Shown here one piece after another: positions 62,421 to 64,000 of a stretch of DNA of 64,000 bases (its first letter is position 1; every line of letters begins with the position of its first letter). A program made the position numbers and the translations under genes. The stretch covers positions 274,312 through 338,311 of the forward strand of contig CAUJCM010000001.1 of assembly GCA_963169655.1 (NCBI GenBank), in the 5' to 3' direction. This DNA is from Patescibacteria group bacterium (GTDB taxonomy: Bacteria > Patescibacteriota > Gracilibacteria > UBA1369). Under the pieces are notes generated by a model. The model was not told the DNA's origin, searched no databases, and saw nothing but the letters and a program-made list of their open reading frames with translations.

Positions 62421-62455
62421 GTCCTACTTTTTCGAAAGTCCCCGGACCGTGGGAC
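62420..62455 (-). other. Pseudoknot 8 of the array
   Basis: GTCC (62421-62424) with GGAC (62444-62447), and GTCCC (62438-62442) with GGGAC (62451-62455). Confidence 0.6.
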
Positions 62456-62495
62456 GTCAAGTCTTAGAATGTACTTTAATACAAACTTTGACTCT

Positions 62496-62532
62496 CACTC
62501 AGTTTTATTACTCCCCTGAGTGTAGAAGGGAG
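62496..62532 (-). other. Pseudoknot 9 (type A)
   Basis: CACTCAG (62496-62502) with CTGAGTG (62516-62522), and CTCCC (62511-62515) with GGGAG (62528-62532). All pairs perfect; minus-strand loop 3 is TAATAAAA. Confidence 0.8.
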
Positions 62533-62536
62533 GAGT

Positions 62537-62572
62537 GCCTCAATTATTTTATATCCCAGAGGCTTAGGATAT
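62537..62572 (-). other. Pseudoknot 10 of the array
   Basis: GCCTC (62537-62541) with GAGGC (62559-62563), and ATATCC (62551-62556) with GGATAT (62567-62572). Confidence 0.7.
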
Positions 62573-62644
62573 TAAACCTTGGAAAGTTTTAAAGACAGTC
62601 CAAGGCTACCACTCGAGTTTTTGTGAACTCGAGTGAGTAGATTT

Positions 62645-62678
62645 GCTCTTATTGATTTTTGTCCCTAGAGCGAGGGAC
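62645..62678 (-). other. Pseudoknot 11 (type B)
   Basis: GCTCT (62645-62649) with AGAGC (62667-62671), and GTCCC (62661-62665) with GGGAC (62674-62678). Minus-strand loops: 2 bases, 1 base and the 11-base A-rich AAAAATCAATA. Confidence 0.8.
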
Positions 62679-62785
62679 ATGCTTTGGAATGTCTCTTAGT
62701 AGATAACGATCCAAAGCTTCCGCCTAGGTTTGCAACCTAGGGGAGAAAAAGTTGCCCCTATTGATTTTTGTCCCTGGGGCGAGGG
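62652..62785. repeat. Direct repeat within the pseudoknot array, copy 2
   Basis: Offset by about 438 bases from copy 1. The order of modules around both copies is alike, which points to duplication of a roughly 430-base unit. Confidence 0.85.
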
Positions 62786-62787
62786 AC
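62754..62787 (-). other. Pseudoknot 12 (type B)
   Basis: GCCCC (62754-62758) with GGGGC (62776-62780), and GTCCC (62770-62774) with GGGAC (62783-62787). Compared with pseudoknot 11, the stem GCTCT/AGAGC has changed to GCCCC/GGGGC on both sides. Confidence 0.8.
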
Positions 62788-62827
62788 CGAGCTATAGAAA
62801 GTTTTTTGAAAACAATCTAATGCGTCT

Positions 62828-62864
62828 CACTTAGTTATTTTACTCCCCTGAGTGTGAAAGGGAG
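62828..62864 (-). other. Pseudoknot 13 (type A)
   Basis: CACTTAG (62828-62834) with CTGAGTG (62848-62854, one wobble), and CTCCC (62843-62847) with GGGAG (62860-62864). It is the first one met by a minus-strand transcript, 8 bases after the stop codon of the GC-rich gene. Confidence 0.75.
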
Positions 62865-62872
62865 GCCGGCAC

Positions 62873-63538
62873 TTACTCGTACGGTCGCACTTGTGGTGCG
62901 ACCGGTGGTGCTTGCGTCCCAGCTGGAGCGGGGATTTGGCAAGCCCCACACGGTGGTGGGGGGGGCGGTGCCGGCGGCTTGGGACGAGGAGGCACCGGTT
63001 TCGGTGACTCCTTTCGGCAGCAACCGTCATTGATGACGGTTACTGCCACCGACTGCGTCCCCGCTGGAGTCGCAGTCGGTGCTGACTCCGTCGGCCCCGA
63101 CGGAGTCGGCGGGGACGGTGGAGGTGCCGCCGAGACACTCCACCAATGCCCGAGGCCCAGGGCCCCGAGTATCGCCAACGCCACCGCCGCCGCGGCCAGT
63201 AGCCAGGCGGGAACCCCACTTTCGTGGGTGGTCACCACCGGGTTGGTGGCCGGCGTCGCAGCCGGTGCTGGTGCTTGTGGAGGTGCACCGGGCCTGTATC
63301 GCCCAGCTCCGCCGCGGCGACCGCCGCGGGAGCCGCGGCCATCACTACCTCCCCCCTGCCCTTTTTGAGGGTGAGGATAGTAGTGATTGTGAACGGTCGG
63401 GGTCGGAGACCCCTGTGCCGCTTGCCTTGCGGCAGCGGCGGCCCGCTGCTGCTGCAGGGCCATCGCCCACGCAGCAGCAGCGGATGTTCCCCCTTTGTTG
63501 GGGGAGGAATTGGTTTTATTACTGTTTTTTCTTGACAT
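62873..63538 (-). CDS. GC-rich membrane protein with RGG-like box and Pro-rich cysteine tail
   Basis: 221 residues from the ATG at 63538, which has AGGAGG 7 bases upstream (63546-63551). Order: a Ser/Asn/Lys N-terminus (MSRKNSNKTNSSPNKGG), an Ala/Gln-rich helix (20-42), then HNHYYPHP. A basic RGG-like box lies at 65-84 (GSDGRGSRGGRRGGAGRYRP), followed by an Ala/Pro linker, one membrane helix at 110-131 (PAWLLAAAAVALAILGALGL) and a Pro/Thr/Ser tail with Cys173, Cys174 and a CGAC motif (197-200). By the positive-inside rule the RGG box is cytoplasmic and the tail external. Codon third positions are mostly G or C, unlike every other gene in the window, so transfer or a peculiar origin is likely. 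RGG boxes commonly bind RNA, and a structured RNA follows 8 bases downstream. I recognise no family. Overlapping plus-strand frames exist only because the DNA is GC-rich. Confidence 0.7.
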   Translation of the reverse strand: MSRKNSNKTNSSPNKGGTSAAAAWAMALQQQRAAAAARQAAQGSPTPTVHNHYYPHPQKGQGGGSDGRGSRGGRRGGAGRYRPGAPPQAPAPAATPATNPVVTTHESGVPAWLLAAAAVALAILGALGLGHWWSVSAAPPPSPPTPSGPTESAPTATPAGTQSVAVTVINDGCCRKESPKPVPPRPKPPAPPPPPPCGACQIPAPAGTQAPPVAPQVRPYE

Positions 63539-63545
63539 GACTGTA

Positions 63546-63583
63546 CCTCCTCCCTTGGCGGGAGCCTGGGGGAGACTCCCCAG
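63546..63583 (-). promoter_or_regulatory. Structured leader and ribosome-binding site of the GC-rich gene
   Basis: On the minus strand the leader reads AAGGGAGGAGG before TACAGTC and the ATG. CTCCC (plus 63550-63554) can pair with GGGAG (63560-63564), and CTGGGG (63566-63571) with CCCCAG (63578-63583). The first stem covers the upstream part of the Shine-Dalgarno. The word AAGGGAGG (minus) is exactly complementary to a word present in all four type A pseudoknots. Confidence 0.5.
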
Positions 63584-63641
63584 AAAAGAGTAAAAGTAAA
63601 TCCGAGACCATCCCAAACTTACTTTTACCAAAACTTGTTCA

Positions 63642-63667
63642 TAACAGAGAGAAATTTACCAATAAAA
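63642..63667 (+). repeat. AACAGAGAGAAAT repeat, copy 1
   Basis: TAACAGAGAGAAATTTACC followed by AATAAAA. Two inverted copies lie at 63747 and 63904. It lies upstream of the GC-rich gene and may be a regulator site or an element end. Confidence 0.6.
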
Positions 63668-63746
63668 AACGTTGTTTAGTCATTGTTGTAGTAATGGAGT
63701 GATTTATCCTTGATATCGCTACGAATAAATTTTGTAATTGAGGAAA

Positions 63747-63771
63747 TTATTAGTAAATTTTCTCTCTGTTT
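63747..63771 (-). repeat. AACAGAGAGAAAT repeat, copy 2
   Basis: Minus strand: AAACAGAGAGAAAATTTACT, then AATAA. Opposite orientation to copy 1. Confidence 0.6.
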
Positions 63772-63832
63772 CTATTTGCTTTTTGTCAATGATCTCGCTT
63801 TTTTAAAATAAATGAAATTATTTTAAGGTGTA

Positions 63833-63861
63833 AATTTAACGACTTTATATATATTTGTCAA
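63833..63861 (-). promoter_or_regulatory. Possible promoter of the GC-rich gene and RNA
   Basis: On the minus strand: TTGACA (complement of 63856-63861), a 17-base spacer and TAAATT (complement of 63833-63838). It would give a leader of about 290 bases containing repeat copies 1 and 2. The -10 box is a partial match. I see no ORF in the AT-rich stretch from 63662 to 64000. Confidence 0.4.
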
Positions 63862-63903
63862 GTATTTTTTTAAAGTGGCTTTTTTTGCCAGGTAATTCTA
63901 ATT

Positions 63904-63927
63904 TTATTAGTAGATTTCTCTCTGTTA
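63904..63927 (-). repeat. AACAGAGAGAAAT repeat, copy 3
   Basis: Minus strand: TAACAGAGAGAAATCTACTA, then ATAA. Same orientation as copy 2. Confidence 0.6.
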
Positions 63928-64000
63928 CTTTTACTATTTTTCAAAGGACTTAGAAGAAGTATTTCTATTTAAGATGTGATTTTATCATATTATTATTTTC

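Larger units (their letters stand above)
61835..62872 (-). ncRNA. Large structured RNA: array of 13 H-type pseudoknots
   Basis: About 1.04 kb with no convincing ORF and a GC content between host and the neighbouring GC-rich gene. Read by eye, it holds thirteen segments in which arm order is 1-2-1'-2' (pseudoknots), at the positions listed in the separate entries. Hairpins lie between them: CCTTAG/CTAAGG (62071/62094), CCACC/GGTGG (62079/62198 with inner AGGTA/TACCT at 62185/62193 inside the stem near 62179-62202), GCTTTGGA/TCCAAAGC (62243/62272, 62351/62372, 62681/62710), CCTTGGA/TCCAAGG (62577/62599), CCTAGG pairs (62285/62297, 62723/62736) and CACTCGAGT/ACTCGAGTG (62610/62627). The 3' part (minus) is closed by CTGTACTTC/GAAGTACAG (61873/61924). 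On the minus strand every pseudoknot has a short loop 1 and an A-rich loop 3; on the plus strand several loops would be too short to span their stems. It starts 8 bases after the stop of the GC-rich gene, so it may be its 3' UTR or a separate RNA. It does not look like tmRNA (no tRNA-like end). Confidence 0.75.

Noticed and set aside
62313-62519. 68-residue frame inside the pseudoknot array
   Set aside because: It crosses repeated structural modules without any protein-like pattern or start signals.
61870-62872. tmRNA (several pseudoknots)
   Set aside because: There is no tRNA-like acceptor end with a T-loop and CCA, no tag reading frame, and far more pseudoknots than in tmRNA.
62979-63540. 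Plus-strand frames (129, 153 and 103 residues) over the GC-rich gene
   Set aside because: GC-rich DNA lacks stop codons by chance. These frames have no ribosome-binding site and low-complexity nonsense sequence, while the minus frame has a Shine-Dalgarno, a membrane helix and an ordered layout.

Overview
The window is a piece of an AT-rich bacterial chromosome using the standard bacterial code (TGA works as a stop, for example at 60832-60834; a release factor RF1 gene is present). The best guess is a Patescibacteria (CPR) genome. The reasons are the dispersed PrgI/TraC-like/VirB4/VirD4-like parts of a type IV secretion or pilus machine, SLH-domain surface proteins, a 16S gene with a changed 27F primer site and a greatly enlarged helix 6, a split rRNA locus, and compact genes with many short or absent leaders. 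The exact phylum cannot be fixed from here; the presence of bL9 and the UGA stop argue against some CPR lineages.

Layout. 1-5.5 kb (minus strand): a cut-off hypothetical gene, a coiled-coil protein, ruvA-tgt-rpmE and gyrA. 5.6-15.5 kb: a VirB4-like ATPase, an SLH-PDZ-S41 protease, a FecR-like surface protein, gyrB, an SLH protein and rpsU. 15.5-22.2 kb: prmC-prfA, tatD, radA, a GT4 glycosyltransferase, tRNA-Lys and mutM. 22.2-23.6 kb: tRNA-Leu, a lipoprotein and clpP. 23.7-32 kb: the rRNA region, broken in two. 16S has its own promoter, processing stem and terminator. Then come tRNA-Ala, tRNA-Ile and three protein genes (hemW on the opposite strand). 23S-5S follow under a second promoter. 32-38.7 kb: TraC-like N-domain protein and PrgI, a small well-promoted gene, lepA, a peptide-binding protein and a PP2C phosphatase. 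38.8-41.5 kb: three tRNAs, four copies of a palindromic repeat that abuts tRNA 3' ends (a fifth lies at 25.8 kb), one unknown membrane protein and a gene remnant. 41.5-61.8 kb: housekeeping and envelope genes (trhO, dcd, ileS, secG, a solute-binding protein, rplI, ruvX, a VirD4-like ATPase, pgk, ssb, GT2, a sugar-binding lipoprotein, an O-antigen ligase-like protein, fmt, nrnA, a UDG).

The most unusual part is 61.8-63.6 kb. A GC-rich gene (62873-63538, minus) is out of place by composition. It encodes a 221-residue protein with an RGG-like basic box, one membrane helix and a Pro-rich tail with cysteines. Directly downstream on the same strand lies about 1 kb of non-coding DNA in which I can read thirteen consecutive H-type pseudoknots, alternating with simple hairpins and closed by a 3' stem-loop and a 14-bp terminator-like hairpin. 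Loop geometry (short first loop, A-rich third loop in every copy) says the RNA is made from the minus strand, the same strand as the gene. Four of the pseudoknots carry an 8-nt word exactly complementary to the gene's own Shine-Dalgarno region. I know of no named RNA class that this matches. The working idea is a large structured RNA, or structured 3' UTR, that works with an RNA-binding membrane protein, loosely like the OLE RNA/OapA pair. All folding was done by eye.
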